Assembly: GCF_036785885.1 (NCBI RefSeq) | Contig: NC_092310.1 | Location: 7,192,001-7,256,000 of the forward strand | Direction of reading: 5' to 3' | DNA length: 64,000 bases | From: Coffea arabica | Taxonomy: Eukaryota > Streptophyta > Magnoliopsida > Gentianales > Rubiaceae | In this document: piece after piece, positions 1-12,660 of the stretch | Layout: the number at the start of each line of letters is the position of its first letter | Numbering within the stretch: position 1 is the stretch's first letter | Made by a program: the position numbers and the translations under genes | Notes under the pieces: generated by a model | The model's input: the letters and a program-made list of their open reading frames with translations, nothing else | Told to the model about the DNA's origin: nothing | The model's database searches: none

Positions 1-49
1 GGAAGCTTTCTCAATCTCTACAAACTTAGCACCTTCATCAACAAGATTG

Positions 50-474
50 TCAAAGTCACCAACTTAGTGGCAAAAACCTTCCTAGAATTTCTATGAGGCA
101 AAATTTGATGGGGCAATTTCCTTGCAAAATCATTGTTCTGGGATAGGTGTGGCACTTTGCAATGATCATGGTCAATTTATTGCTGGTTTTTCACAGAAGA
201 ATATTGGAGTTTTGACAACTGATGTTTTTGCACCGAGTTGTAATTGAAGGTGATGTGCTGAAGATAACCAACAGATTTGGAGTCTTAATTGATAATATTT
301 TGACTCTTGAACGAGGTTTTATAATTGGAATGTTTGCTGGATTCCTAGACACCTTAATTTGGCTGCTCATCTCCTTGCTAAAAGTACTCAGTCACTTGAA
401 TATACATGGTTTAATGTACCCCCAAGTTTTATTCTGCTTACTCTCCAGACAGATTTATATTTACTTTAATAAAT
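50..474 (+). pseudogene. RNase H-like (RVT_3) domain remnant of a LINE-type element
   Basis: Translation gives the hallmarks of the plant RNase H-like domain found at the end of non-LTR retrotransposon polyproteins. In order they are FDGAISLQNHCSGIGVAL, then NDHGQFIAGFSQK, then VVIEGDVLKITNR, and finally NLAAHLLAKSTQSLEYTWF. These pieces lie in three frames with a stop after the second block, so at least two frameshifts separate them and no product can be made. The segment starts within the first bases of the window, so the upstream reverse transcriptase, if present, is outside. The family call rests on motif order and is fairly safe. Host-type RVT_3 proteins share the fold, so a decayed host gene is a weaker alternative. 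Confidence 0.7.
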
Positions 475-888
475 TCATTTAGTTTTTCTATTAAAAAAAG
501 AAAAAAAAGTTCTTTTGTGTAATAATTGGAGTTATTGCATCCCAGTTGTGATATTAATTAAATAAATGATTCATTTCCCATTAATTCAATAATGTCAGTA
601 ATCAAATGAAAAACTCCCACATTTAAGGCTACCGCATTTAAATTCGATATATCTGTAACGAATATGCCATTCATAAGATTAATAGGAAGAAAATCCTTAT
701 TGATTGTGCTTTGCGTTGCATTATGTTCAATCAAAACATTAATAACAATAATAAATACTCCAAAGGAAAAACCAGATTATCTTCACAAATGAATTTTGAA
801 TTGTTGAAAATACATAGCTAGCCAGAAATAAAAAAAAAATGTGTTGGATCCTTAGAAGAAATAACACTCAAAAAGTGCAACAAGTTCA
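475..888. other. Intergenic AT-rich stretch
   Basis: No coding signal, tRNA or clear repeat is visible. Short A-runs follow the RNase H remnant, which would fit an old poly(A) tail. Confidence 0.6.
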
Positions 889-896
889 TATACATT

Positions 897-1485
897 TAGA
901 CCTGTAAATGAGCCGAAATTTTGGTGTTCAATCTTGGCTCACTAAGTTATCAATCTGAGCTAGGTTTGACTTAGCTCGTATATGTAATGGGCCAAATTTT
1001 GTGTTCAAGCTCAATTCATTAAAATTATTCCGAATTCAAACTCGAGTCCGAGCTCAAACTCGACTTATATGACATAAATGAGGAAAGTTCAAACAAAAAA
1101 AAAATTAAATGTGTTTGTCTATCATATACAACTTTGCAATTCAAAAAATATAACCAATTTAATTTGCCTATTGAATGAAAAACTTTTCACCAAATATAAG
1201 AAGATTCCCAATATTTAAACAAAAAAATATTAAACAATCAAGACAAGGCAAATCTACATAATTACTAAGAAAAATTAGCAATACTAGCTTGAATAAATGT
1301 GCAAACGAGCCTAGACAAACTTAAACGACCTATTTACAAGCCAAGTTTGGTTTGGCTTATTCATAAAACGAGTCTAATTTGATGTTTGAATTCAACTCAT
1401 TTAATTAAACAAACGAGCTAAACTCAAGCTTATATGATCTGAGTTGAGCTAAGCTCATGAGCCGCTCATTCATTTTACAGTTCTA
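897..1485. mobile_element. Non-autonomous hAT element (MITE), 589 bp
   Basis: The ends form inverted repeats: TAGACCTGTAAATGA on the left and, read on the other strand, TAGAACTGTAAAATGA on the right. The 8 bases TATACATT stand directly before (889-896) and directly after (1486-1493), a perfect 8-bp target-site duplication as made by hAT transposases. Subterminal DNA is rich in GAGCT/AGCTC motifs, and no transposase frame is present. It must have been mobilised in trans. Confidence 0.85.
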
Positions 1486-3550
1486 TATACATTGTATATA
1501 TATTTATTCAAGCTAGAAATACATACAGCTCACTTCACATGGAACAACTGCATAAACACTAACAAATTCAATTCAAATAACATGAAAAATCATAGTGATC
1601 TACCATGCAAAGAAAATCTATTCAAAGTATTAGGTTTTTATTTGGGATGAAAGTTGAAGTCATCTAAGTGCAAAGAAAAAGCATGCTGTTCATATACTTT
1701 ATTAGGAAATAGTCAACCCATTCTCATTGTACGATTACAACTTGTTTGTTGTAGTAAAAAGGGGAAAAAAATAGGGGTATCAATATTGTAATTACCCTAC
1801 AAAATGTTGATATACGAAAGTGTTTAGTATTTTGCTCAAAATTTGTTGTTCAATTGCTAAAATTCAATGGTTTCACTGGGATCTATCATGAATATGACTT
1901 TCAATTTGAGGAAGGCACATTCGGACTCGTGGCTAATAATTCCGAGGCATAGAGGAGCATGGAGAATGCACCGAAAATAAGTCACCAAGAATGGAAGAAA
2001 TAGAACAACTAGTTCTATTAGACAACTCATAGTAATTTTATTTCGAATAATTAGCTCTTTTATTAGTTAAATCTTCTTACTTATGACCATCATTAGTTGA
2101 AACTTGTAATTCACATTTCAATAACTTCCAAGACTTTATGAGCATAAATTGTGACACTAATTACAGAAGTGAATTATATAGCTTGAATTTCATCACATGT
2201 AAATTCTTTTTACCATTGTTTAGTTAGTAATTAATCCATGGTCATCACTTCTGGATTGTCTCTTAGCATTAGTTAAATCCTGCTGACTTTGTTACTCTAC
2301 TAATAGACTTTAACTTCACTCAGCTAATTAAGTTTCCTTGGTGAGTTTTTCTTAACATTTCGCATACGTCTTAATTTATTGAACTTTCTTAATAACGTAA
2401 CTTCCAAGCTTAATGATTATTAGGTACAAAACAGATTATTACCTTTTGATGTGCCACTTTCTACGGTTACAAATGAAAATGGATCACCCATCAATTTCCC
2501 ATTTATTTTTTTTACTTTCATTTCCCGACTAACCAATATAAGTGTAGTTAATTAGTAGTTATTAGATTGGTATTCATTTCATGCTAAAAAATTCTTGGGT
2601 TTATTTCATTCTTATCACTTAATGTAAGAACCTTCTGAACGAATTAGCATATCACTTACAAAATAGGACTCTTTGAGAGCGTTGAAGCAGTGGGCATTAG
2701 TTAAAATTTGAGCCCATAAGGACTCGAAAATGAAAATAACAACAATTTTCTATTGAATAAAGATAAATGGAAATTTTAAATTGACTGACATAAAAAACGA
2801 TAATCTTGTTAATGTGATGAGGGTAATAGCTAGAATCTCTGACTTTCTGGTGCCTTAGCTTTGACTTCATCCTTTAGGTTGATGTTAAGTGAACTAGCTT
2901 TCTGGTTCTATAATCTATGTTCATATGTACTGCAGGGAGGATTTTAGGATGGTTAAATCATAATGCATATAACTCCTCATTCCTTTTTTTTTATATAGAA
3001 TTTTGAATTTTTTAAATTATTATATATCCTTTCATGTCTTTTGAATTTAAAAGTAAAAAGCGGCTCGCCTACATAGGAATTTGATTTGAAATCTATTAAT
3101 GTGAGGTAAATAAAGAGAAAAATCACTAACCTTACTAAAAGTAAAAAAGTAAATAATAATATTTTACTCTTCAACTTAGTAATCCTAACTAAAATGGCAA
3201 ATTATATAGAAAATAAAAAGAAAAATAATATTCATTGGTCACAGGTTTAAAATATCAATAATGGTACTGTTTGTGAATTCTAAATTATGAAATCACTAAA
3301 TAGAAAGCAAAGTACTACTAGCCTAAAAAAAATTATGAATTTAAAGGGTATGAGAGAATGGTGAAGGGAAAAGAATAGGATTTGGGTGGCAAAGGCTAGC
3401 TATAGCAAGAGAAAGATAATAGTAAGGAGTTAAATAGTAGTGGAAAAAGTCAAAAAAGGAAGGTAAACTACTACAAGGTTGAATGAAGAGAGAGAAGAAG
3501 AAAGAATGGGATAATAGGATATGACAGCCCATAACCAGTTAACAGGTAAG

Positions 3551-3768
3551 AGAGAATGGAAAGGGTAATAGTTTTTAATAATTTTGAAAATTTTAAAAAC
3601 ACATCTTAAAAAGATTATTTTGAAAGTCATAGAAGGCACCGTGGTAAGAGATCTAAAAGTCATAGAAGGCAGTGGATTGTCAGTTAGCAGGAAAGAGAGG
3701 ATGGAAAGGGTGATAATTTTTAATAATTTTTAAAATTTTAAAAACACATCTTACAAAGATTATTTTAA
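3551..3768. repeat. Direct repeat, about 73 bp, spaced 145 bp
   Basis: The block beginning AGAGAATGGAAAGGG at 3551 recurs as AGAGGATGGAAAGGG at 3696. Each is followed by a closely similar stretch ending AAGATTATTTT. The spacer repeats AAAGTCATAGAAGGCA. It looks like an old segmental tandem duplication. Confidence 0.7.
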
Positions 3769-4564
3769 ATTTATATTAAAATTTATGAAGAACATTATTC
3801 TATAAGCACTCAACAATTTTAGGATTACAATATGAGAAAAAAATTTTTCTAAAATTGAGGAAAATGAATTAGTTATACTTTATATTTTTAATGTTAAAAA
3901 TTTTGATATATGGATATAACATGATATATTGATAAATAAGTTTACAATTTCTCTATCATGTAAATCATTATAAATTAAATAATTTTATTCAAATTTTTAT
4001 AATATATTGATAGACAATAGGTTAACAAAATTTTGTTTCAATTTATTTAAGATATTAAAATTAAGAAAGTCTATTTTGTACTTATGAAATAACTTTTTTG
4101 TAATATGTTAATCATACACTTCTTTGATTTTTTTTTCCTTTTTCATGTACTTTACCATATACTGCAATATATAAGTATTGTTTTGAAATGTAATATAAAA
4201 CTGTGCATAGCATAGATTAGAATACTGGTTTACTTAGTAACAGAACTCATAGTTTTAGTAACAGACTCATATTTTTCTATTCTTAATTTGCTTAGTAACA
4301 ACTCATAGTTTTAGTACTTAATTTATACTCATCGTATTAGTAGCTAGTATTAGTTCTCCTTGCCAATTAATTCTTAAATCTTTTTTTAGCCTCCTTTATG
4401 ACTAATTATGTTACGGTTACATTGCTTTTATTTTAAATTTTAGAAGACCTATCTTAAATAATGCACAAAAATTCTATGGTACGAATTACATAAATAAATT
4501 TGAAAAAGTACAAATAAAATATTTATTTTTGGATTGAGTATTAGTATCTAGCAAAGAAGAATTT

Positions 4565-4625
4565 GGTCTAGTGGTTAAGATTGAGGCATTTAAGAATTCA
4601 AATTCCTCCTTCCCCTCTCCACTTC
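4565..4625 (+). mobile_element. Probable SINE / tRNA-like remnant
   Basis: TGGTCTAGTGGTTAAG resembles an RNA polymerase III A box and GAATTCAAATTCCTCC a diverged B box, about 30 bases apart. No complete cloverleaf or poly(A) tail could be traced. Confidence 0.4.
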
Positions 4626-5165
4626 TTGAATTCCACATCTCCTCTACCACAAATTTTAAGTTAAAATTATGAAGTGTCACAGTTGTTGTAGATGTGTTTT
4701 CTAAAAGGACATTTTAGAAAAATAGACCATCCAAAACGGAGCCAAAGCAGAGCATAGGTCAAAATACTTTTTATGTGCAAGCACTTGTAACTATGATGAT
4801 CAATTTATTCTTCTTTCAGTTTTTGTCTCATAGGAAATATAGGCACTTGTTAAAATGTAAAAATGAATTCCTGATCATGGAATTTTTCTTTACATTCAAA
4901 TTGTACTTCTTCAATTTTGAGGGCCAATATAGATTAAACTGTAGAACTTTTCCTCTAAAAGCTTTGAATTTGAACTTAATGTCGAAACAGTGAACTAAGT
5001 GCTCTACCTAATTTTTAAGTCGTATTTTTATGTAGGAATTTAGTTTCAAATTTCTATTTACATATGAAATTTACTTATTAATATTTTGATAATATATGTT
5101 TTTGTTTATACGAGATTCAGAATGCATAAGGCTACGATGTTCCTATTTTTACTAAAATTATTTTA

Positions 5166-5650
5166 GGGTAAATTACACTTTACCCCTTGTGGTTTAGCTT
5201 TTTTCCACACAATTCTCCTATGGTTTCAAAAATTTTACATAACCCCTTTGTTACTTGGATTATAGTGTCAAAGTGATGGAAATGATCCTCTACAATGGAA
5301 TCCATGGAACCATCGAGATTATACTTGTCTAGAAATTAAAATGACTAAAGTGACCAAAATATATAAATATAATATGCATGATACTTTAATCCCTTATTAT
5401 TTTAGTGCTTTATTACATAACTTGTTTATGGTTTTCAAAATATATACATAACTCCCCTATGGTTAATAATTAATTTTCAACTTTACATAAGAAGACTTTT
5501 GACATTTTAGTTAATTCCATTATGGAATGCAAATTTCGTCACTTTGACATTTTAGTTTGAATCACATGAGGATAATATATAACTTTTATAATCATAAGAG
5601 GGTTATGTAGAAAAATATTAGACCACAAAAGGGTAAAGTGCAATTTAAAA
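5166..5650. mobile_element. Long-TIR MITE of Mutator (MULE) type, 485 bp
   Basis: The left arm begins GGGTAAATTACACTTTACCC. The right arm read in reverse has AAATTGCACTTTACCC followed by the same TTGTGGT stretch, so the arms pair over many tens of bases. The flanks ATTATTTTA (5157-5165) and ATTATTTTT (5651-5659) match at 8 of 9 positions, the duplication length typical of MULEs. No coding capacity. Confidence 0.7.
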
Positions 5651-6109
5651 ATTATTTTTATTTTTATTTTTATTTTATTGGTACGAAATGCTGATTGTAT
5701 ATGGGCATGTTTACAATTGAAACTTTTAATAATAGTAAAATTAATTAGATTCATCTTATGCTGGCAATGGTAAATTAATAAGATTCAATTTTGTTTTTAA
5801 CATGTTCTTAATAAATTCTTGAACTTTTTACCTTTTGCTTTTCATGTAATTTTTTTTACTGTTTCCTTCACAATATAAACCAGTGGTATGCACAGGTCAA
5901 AAAAAAAATACTATACTATAAGAATTATCAAAACTCAATGAGTTTTGTTTCAAATTAAGAAGAAAGAAACGCTTTTGAGATTAGGGAAATCCTGATTAAA
6001 ATTGAATTATATTGTCCTGGTAATCCTTGATGACGTTTAAGTGAGATTCCAAAATCCTCCATTTGTAGATAATAATGTTGCAAATGAACAAGTTTTAAGT
6101 TATACGGGA

Positions 6110-6195
6110 ATGGTTGGGTTGGATGGTAATGTGGAGGGATTGCAAATGGAAGGTCCTGAATTCAAAATCTATCACTTACAAAAGAGAAAAAAATT
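6110..6195 (+). mobile_element. Au-like SINE fragment
   Basis: The sequence runs GGTTGGGTTGGATGGTAATG, a diverged B box (TCCTGAATTCAAAATC) and an A-rich tail. The order and wording match the minus-strand SINE at about 54018-54115, so both seem to belong to one tRNA-derived family. Confidence 0.5.
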
Positions 6196-6770
6196 ATGAG
6201 TTATTATATTAGCATCAAATTTACATTATCACCTTCCTGCACAGTTAACCCTCCAAAAGTGGATGTGTTTTTGAAGCATTAAGACTAATTAAGGTCAAAA
6301 CATCAGTCACTGGGAAAGTAATTAAGGTCACAATAGTGGAGTTAGGTATTAAAACATTAGTGATTGGCCACCTAATTAAGGTTACGACAGTGGGGTTATG
6401 TAATTTGTTAGGTGTTCAAGTGTCTCTGGCTCTTACCATAACCAAACATGAGGAAATAAAGGGCAGGAAATATGAATGCCACATAGGCGAAAAGAAAATT
6501 TTAATTTTAAATAATAGTTATATAATATGCATTCAAACTCGTTAATGTAATTTTATGTTAATAGTGCATGAAAAATTTATTCCTCAAATCATTTTGATGG
6601 TCAAGCATTACTTAGACATGATGTGGAAACAAATACTTTACATATTTTCTTTTACAGATGTTTCTAATGACCGATTAGGTACGGTTATTATATTGTTTTC
6701 CGCACAATGATATACGTTTACAGATATGGTTCTGTTTATGTACGGAATTGATTTATAGAAATAAAATTTA

Positions 6771-7485
6771 GGGAAAATGACCTGTTTCATTCCTCACATT
6801 TCGTAAAAATATTCTTTTCGTCCCTCACTTTTAAAATGAAGCAAATTAGTCTCTAATATTTAAAAATTAAAACTATTACATCCCTGAACCTAATTTTCAA
6901 TATGAAACAAACTATCAAATAATCCTGTAATAAATTTCAAAGTTAGAATTGATGGATCATTCAGTCAACTCCATCATATTCACATGACATTTATTAAACC
7001 AAAAAAAATAAAAAAATTATAACATAAAAGGCCTTTCTTTGTTTTGGAATAGTAGGATTTCTTTTTTGGATAAATCTTTTCATACATCGTTAGTATATAC
7101 ACTTGCAAGTCTAGATGTATATCACAAATACAAAATTTGATGTTTAAATTTAAATTGAAATAATGTGGCAGGTACATAAACCTGTTAGTGTATTAAATGA
7201 CAATATAGGAAAGATTAATCCTTCTTTTTTATGTTATAATTTTTTATTTTTTGTGGTTCATTAAATTTCAATTGAATATCAAGTTGAGTTAACCAATTGA
7301 TCTACCAATTATACCCCCAAATTTGCAATCAAGTTGATAGGTAATTTGATTCAGATTGAAATTTGGGTTCAAGGATGTAATAACTTCAGTTTTTTAATGT
7401 TAAAGATGAAATTGTTTCGTTTTAAAAGTGAGAGACGAAAAGAATGTTTTTGTGAAATGTGAGGGATGAAACCGGTCATTGTTTC
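6771..7485. mobile_element. Long-TIR MITE of Mutator (MULE) type, 715 bp, copy 1
   Basis: The arms of roughly 100 bp are imperfect inverted repeats: the left begins GGGAAAATGACCTGTTTCAT and the right, read in reverse, GAAACAATGACCGGTTTCAT. Both continue with CCTCACATTTC and then ATTCTTTTCGTC. TAAAATTTA flanks both sides (6762-6770, 7486-7494), a perfect 9-bp target duplication. A second copy in the opposite orientation is at 59518-60252. No transposase frame. Confidence 0.85.
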
Positions 7486-7494
7486 TAAAATTTA

Positions 7495-7625
7495 TCAATA
7501 TGACAAAGTTATGTAAATTGTATATCACATTATATAAAATGTACAGCAAATGGACAATTGCACAAATATACCAACCATGACTATCCTTGATTCATATTAT
7601 GAGTAGTGTTTTCGGTTATCATCAC

Positions 7626-7657
<32 letters not shown>

Positions 7658-8850
7658 CTTTTTTTCCCCATTCACCGTCCTGGGTTTGAGACCGCCATAG
7701 TATTCCCTAGCCGCCCCTCTGTTCGGTATCTTCCCCGTATTCTCATGGTATTCTCATAGGATTCTCCTAATTCTCTACCTAATCGTGCTTAATCTCATCA
7801 AGTTGGCTTCTCTTGAATATGCAGGTTAAAGTAATGCTAACATCAGCGGAGTTCATTTCTAAATCAAACCATAATTGAATGTATAAATTATCAAATTGCT
7901 TCGTGTCGAAACCAAAATTGTTAAACTCCCAATCCTGTGGTTACGATCCTATGACTCTATGATATAAACTTACAAATTCAATTATGATACTACTATGATC
8001 TTGTCATTTGTAATTATATTGTTAAATCACTAGAATTTGTGGTTCTGAATATATATTAAACTAAGAGATATCTTAATAATTTGGAATTCAAAATTTTATT
8101 TTTCACGAATTTGGATCAATGATATTTATTTTCAAAATTTTAACCAAAAAATCAAATAAATTCTCGAGTGACTCAAACTTTTATCTATCAGCATATAATG
8201 CTAAAATTATACACTTTCGTTGAAAAATTTTACTTTTTTGGCTTACATTGTATGTTTTCACAAACATTTAATGTATACTAAATAAATAAAATTTTTAGCA
8301 TTGTTTAGTAGGATCTAACAATCTTACGATCCTAACTAGCATTCGACCCTATGAATTCCAAAACGATCTAAGGTAGAATTCTGATTTTATAAACCTTGGT
8401 CGATACTAATATCACACTACAACTGTTTTCATGACTGTGGTGACATCTTATGTGATAGAGAAGAAACCCCAAATAAGTAGCACAGGACAAAAGAACTTTG
8501 ATTGCTTACATAGCCTGTAACCAGTGGTCTTCCATCAGGTCTTAACTGCTCCAGTTACAATTGGTTCTATTTGATATGATGACATGAAGATTGTCTTGAG
8601 GTTGGGGAGTTAATTGTTTTGGTAGTGCATTGGGTATTTTATTGTACAAAGTGAAGGGACAGTCAATTATCTTAACATATGCTAGGTTTGGTGCTAGCTC
8701 TAAGCTAACTAATCAATATAATATGGCACTCTACAAGCATACTTAAAGGACTGGATTTGATACTGGCCTAGTGTGCATTTAAGAGAAATATATTTGCCAT
8801 CTTCCTAGTTATCTCATAATCTCAAACACTGCAAGAAAAAATTAGGTTAG
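7495..8850. other. Gene-free region with a (CTT)n microsatellite
   Basis: No gene is visible. An uninterrupted run of about eleven CTT units lies at roughly 7628-7660 and is followed by T- and C-runs. The rest is AT-rich and featureless. Confidence 0.6.
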
Positions 8851-9318
8851 TAACTAATTATGGTTCAAAGTTGCGGTCGCAGTCACGGTCGCGGCCCGGA
8901 ACGTTCCACATCAATCTCGGCATATCAGTCGCGGTCTCAATGAGACTCAAATTTTAAAGCATTTAATATTCTAAAAATTGTTAATAATATAAAAAAAAGT
9001 ATGCTAAACAAAAATAATAAAAAAACAGCAAAAGAAAATTTGTAAAATGTCCTATTTTGATACATATTAAACACAATTAGTACTTTCAATTATTTTAAAC
9101 AATGGCATCACAAATAAAATCAAAATAACATAGACCACAATTTTAAAACTAATAATTGCAAAAGTAATATCAACCATTAACAATACAAACTAAAGATTTA
9201 TTTATAGCATAAAGTTGGAATATTTTGATCAATCTCCTGCCAAAAATAAAAAGAAATCATATTAGATAAAAGGCAAATTTGTAAAAAGATATACTAGTAC
9301 TTTATATTTTCGTACCCG

Positions 9319-12300
9319 TTAATACCAAGTAGAATGACGATATAGTTCAAAATCATCCACATTTCTCGATGAATGGTAAAACAAATGTGGAAGTGGCATA
9401 GAACCTTGAGTAGGTCGTGTATACGAGTTATCTGGTGTATTTACTGGATGTGAGAATTGACTAGATGTTCCATAATCATTAGATGAAGGAACTTCTGGAT
9501 TGGAGATGAATTGCTGAGTATGATGGTAGTATCCAAACCCTCGATAGTTAACACTATCGCTAGTACCATATGATGCAGTAGAATCATGGCCATAAAACCC
9601 AATGTTATTGGAATCAAAAGAAGAACCATCATGAGATTTATATAATTCTTTTTTATAGTATCCACTACCATGAATGCTAATAGACCTTTCGACCTGTCCA
9701 GATCCATCAAATGACCGATATCCACTGTAATAGTCAGGAGTGATTCCATATGATTGGTCATAATCATATCCCAATTGACTAGCACTGCAGTTTTGACTAG
9801 ATTCATGCTCATAGGTTGGGTGTATACCCAAATTTTGCATCTAATCATTGACTCCTCTATATCTTTGTGACCCTGAATGGTGTGAGAAAGTTTCCTCACT
9901 TGAAAATTGAGTTAAATCATTGAGGAATTGACGTTGTGCTTCTATACCAGAACGATAGCCATGATCAGTATCTTGAGTGGCATGTTCTTGATATTCACTG
10001 CTTTCTGATTCAGTTTGATGAATACCCTTATCCAACCAATCCAGATTATCTTCAGGCAATGTGGGTTGTTCATTTTCTCTTATCCAATCATCCAATATAT
10101 CATCTTGGTGAAAAATGTGATTCAAGTCAATTGGGTTGTAGAAATCATTAGTATCTCTTTGATGCATCAAAATTTTCACCTTTAATCGCATATTGTAATG
10201 CACAAAAACTAATTTATGCAATTTTTTAACAGCCAAACAGTTACGAAGTTTTGTATGAATTAATGACCATGTACTCCCATTTCGCTCGCAACTAGAGGAT
10301 GTGCAGGTTTGACTCAATATTTTCACTGTAATATTCCTTAAATTTGGCGCATCTTCTACGTAGTTAAGCCACCATTCAGCTAAACAAACAAAGTGATAAC
10401 AATAATAATAATTTATTGTTATTATTTTAAAATTATAAAAATATTAACTTCATTAATATGATTTAGATGTTTATATAAGTATGAATTAAGTTGAAACTTG
10501 GTAAAGATTTTGGTAACACTCTTGTTGCAATAGCACTTCCAAATCCTCCTTTTTTGTCTACAAAAATTTTGATCTACAAAAATAATATATACACAGGTGT
10601 TAAAATTTTAAAATTTTTTCATTAATATAAATAAATAAAAGAATCAAAAGAATACCTCATTTATTGAATCAACTTGTGCATCTAAATTTGGCTCCAACTT
10701 TGCAATGACTTTCTTCAACCCTTTTCGAACTTCATCCAAATTAAACTCACAAGTTCCAGAATATTGAAGGATCGGGTTCAAAAAATATGCTAAATACAAT
10801 AAAACAACAAAATTAATAAATATATATATATATATACCATGTATTTAAATTGGATGTAATATTTTAAATTACCTGCTGCATGTAAATCATGATGAAGTTG
10901 ATTGTACCATCTATTATCAATCACTTCGCAAATCGTTTTTTTCCAAGATTTCACCGACTTTTGAATAGCCATTTTTGCTCTATCCATTGCCTGGCAATGT
11001 TGGCTTATTATCTTGATCAATAGTTTTTAAAACTTTGACCAGAGGCTCCATTATTGCACACACATTTCTAACTTTTTTCCAATATTTCTCTAACAATATC
11101 AACTCAGCTACTTTAATAGCTTCTACTTTTCTCTTGGTAGTATTATTGAACTCTGCCCATTCATCTGAAGTGCACATTTTTTTTAGTTCTGTAAAATGCC
11201 GAAGAAGACTTTCCATAAAAATGAATTCAGTTGCAAATCTAGTGATACCTGGACGTAGTAGTTCCCTTTTTCTTGTATATGTCTTCATCAGATTCACTAC
11301 TTTGTCGCTGTTATATATGAAACTTGTTATCTTCTTCCCCTGAGCAATAGTTTCTCTTACATTATCTATTTTGCCAATATCTTCCAACATCAAATCTATA
11401 CAATGAGCAGCGCAAGGTGACCATAACAGATTTTTTCTTTTTTTCATCAATAGTTGTCCAGCTGCTTTCATACTAGATTCACTATCTGTCACAACTTGCA
11501 CAACATTTATTTCTCCCACAACCTCTACTACCTCATCCATTAACTTGAAAATATATCAGCAGTTTTCTTGACATTGGTACAATCAACTGAACAATGGTAT
11601 ATCATGTGCTTATCACAGTATACCATAAAATTTATTATTAGATGTTTTGCACGAGTGCTCCACCCATCACACATAAGTGTACAACCAAAAGTTGAAAATT
11701 TATCATAAATATCTCCAAGATATTTCTCAAGCTCTTCAAATTTTTCGTCTAAATATTCATTTCCAATTTGATAGCCTGAAGGGCCTTTAATACCATAACT
11801 AGCTTTGGCAATTTCATCAATCATCGATTAATAATAAGAATTGTCAGCTACATGAAATGGTATAGCATTGAAATGGAAAAACTTTGAAACTGCCTTACCA
11901 ACTCTTTTTATATTTTCCGCCGCAAACATTGATTTGACTGAATTTTGTTTCGAAGGAAACATATGTGAGTCAATTCCTCTACTTGTCATTTCATCCACCT
12001 GTCTGACACTGAAATTACGTGACAATCATCTTTTATTTTCAGAAGTCGTTGGTTTTGAAGTACCAACACCCATATTCCCTAAAATTCCCATTAATGTTTA
12101 ACAACTAAAAAATGAATGAATAAATTACAACTTTATTTAATTATATTTAATAAAATGATATCAAATTTGTTATAATATTTTAGTTTACAAATGATACCTG
12201 ACATAAACATAGAAGGTCGACTCCCAACTACTGAATGCCTTCATTGTTCGTCTAACAATTGCAAGTATTGGTTCTCTCTAATTGCTTGCTTCATCTATTT

Positions 12301-12660
12301 TTTTCCCAGTGCCATCCTACTTTCTTCATCAATTTCAGAAATGTCTTCGTCCTCCTCGTCGCCAACCATGTTGAAATTACTATACATATTTTCTTGTCGG
12401 AGAGAGTTCAACATTTCTTCTTTTTTCTATTTTATTGTAGCTCTTTGAATCTTACCAGCCTTTAGATGCATTTTCATTACATCTCTAACTTCTTTTGAGG
12501 CCCTTGGACAAAGTTCAACTTGTCCCGTGACATGACTAACATGTTCTTTGAACCTTGTAATGCCACCATGCATTACTTTTCCACAATAATTGCATCTCAG
12601 GACTTTTCTATTCTCACCCACGGGTTTATCATGTTCCCAACCAATATCTTTACTCGTCAT
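9319..12660 (-). pseudogene. hAT transposase pseudogene (BED finger, DUF659, hAT dimerisation domain)
   Basis: Reading from ATG at 12660, the first block has a BED zinc finger (CNYCGKVMHGGITRFKEHV). Next come a DUF659 block (around 11540-11824, with CDGWS), the catalytic-core block (10980-11540, with VVTDSESSMKAAG and AAHCIDLMLEDIG), and the C-terminal dimerisation block (near 10380-10180, WWLNYVEDAPNLR). A tail rich in Tyr, Ser and Gly ends at 9319. Introns with usable borders separate the last core exons. Damage is extensive: in-frame stops lie at about 12427, 12295, 12241, 12027 and 11831 (a stop where the family has Gln in YYQSM). There are frameshifts near 11545 and 11000, and a TAG at 9841-9843 splits the tail. 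It cannot make an active enzyme. In this family the intact protein cuts and pastes the element as a dimer. Confidence 0.85.

Larger units (their letters stand above)
1494..5156. other. Gene-free AT-rich intergenic region
   Basis: I see no gene. The region holds a diverged direct repeat (3551-3623 and 3696-3768) and a short tRNA-like SINE remnant near 4565-4625. Open frames here are short and have the composition of random AT-rich sequence. Confidence 0.6.
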
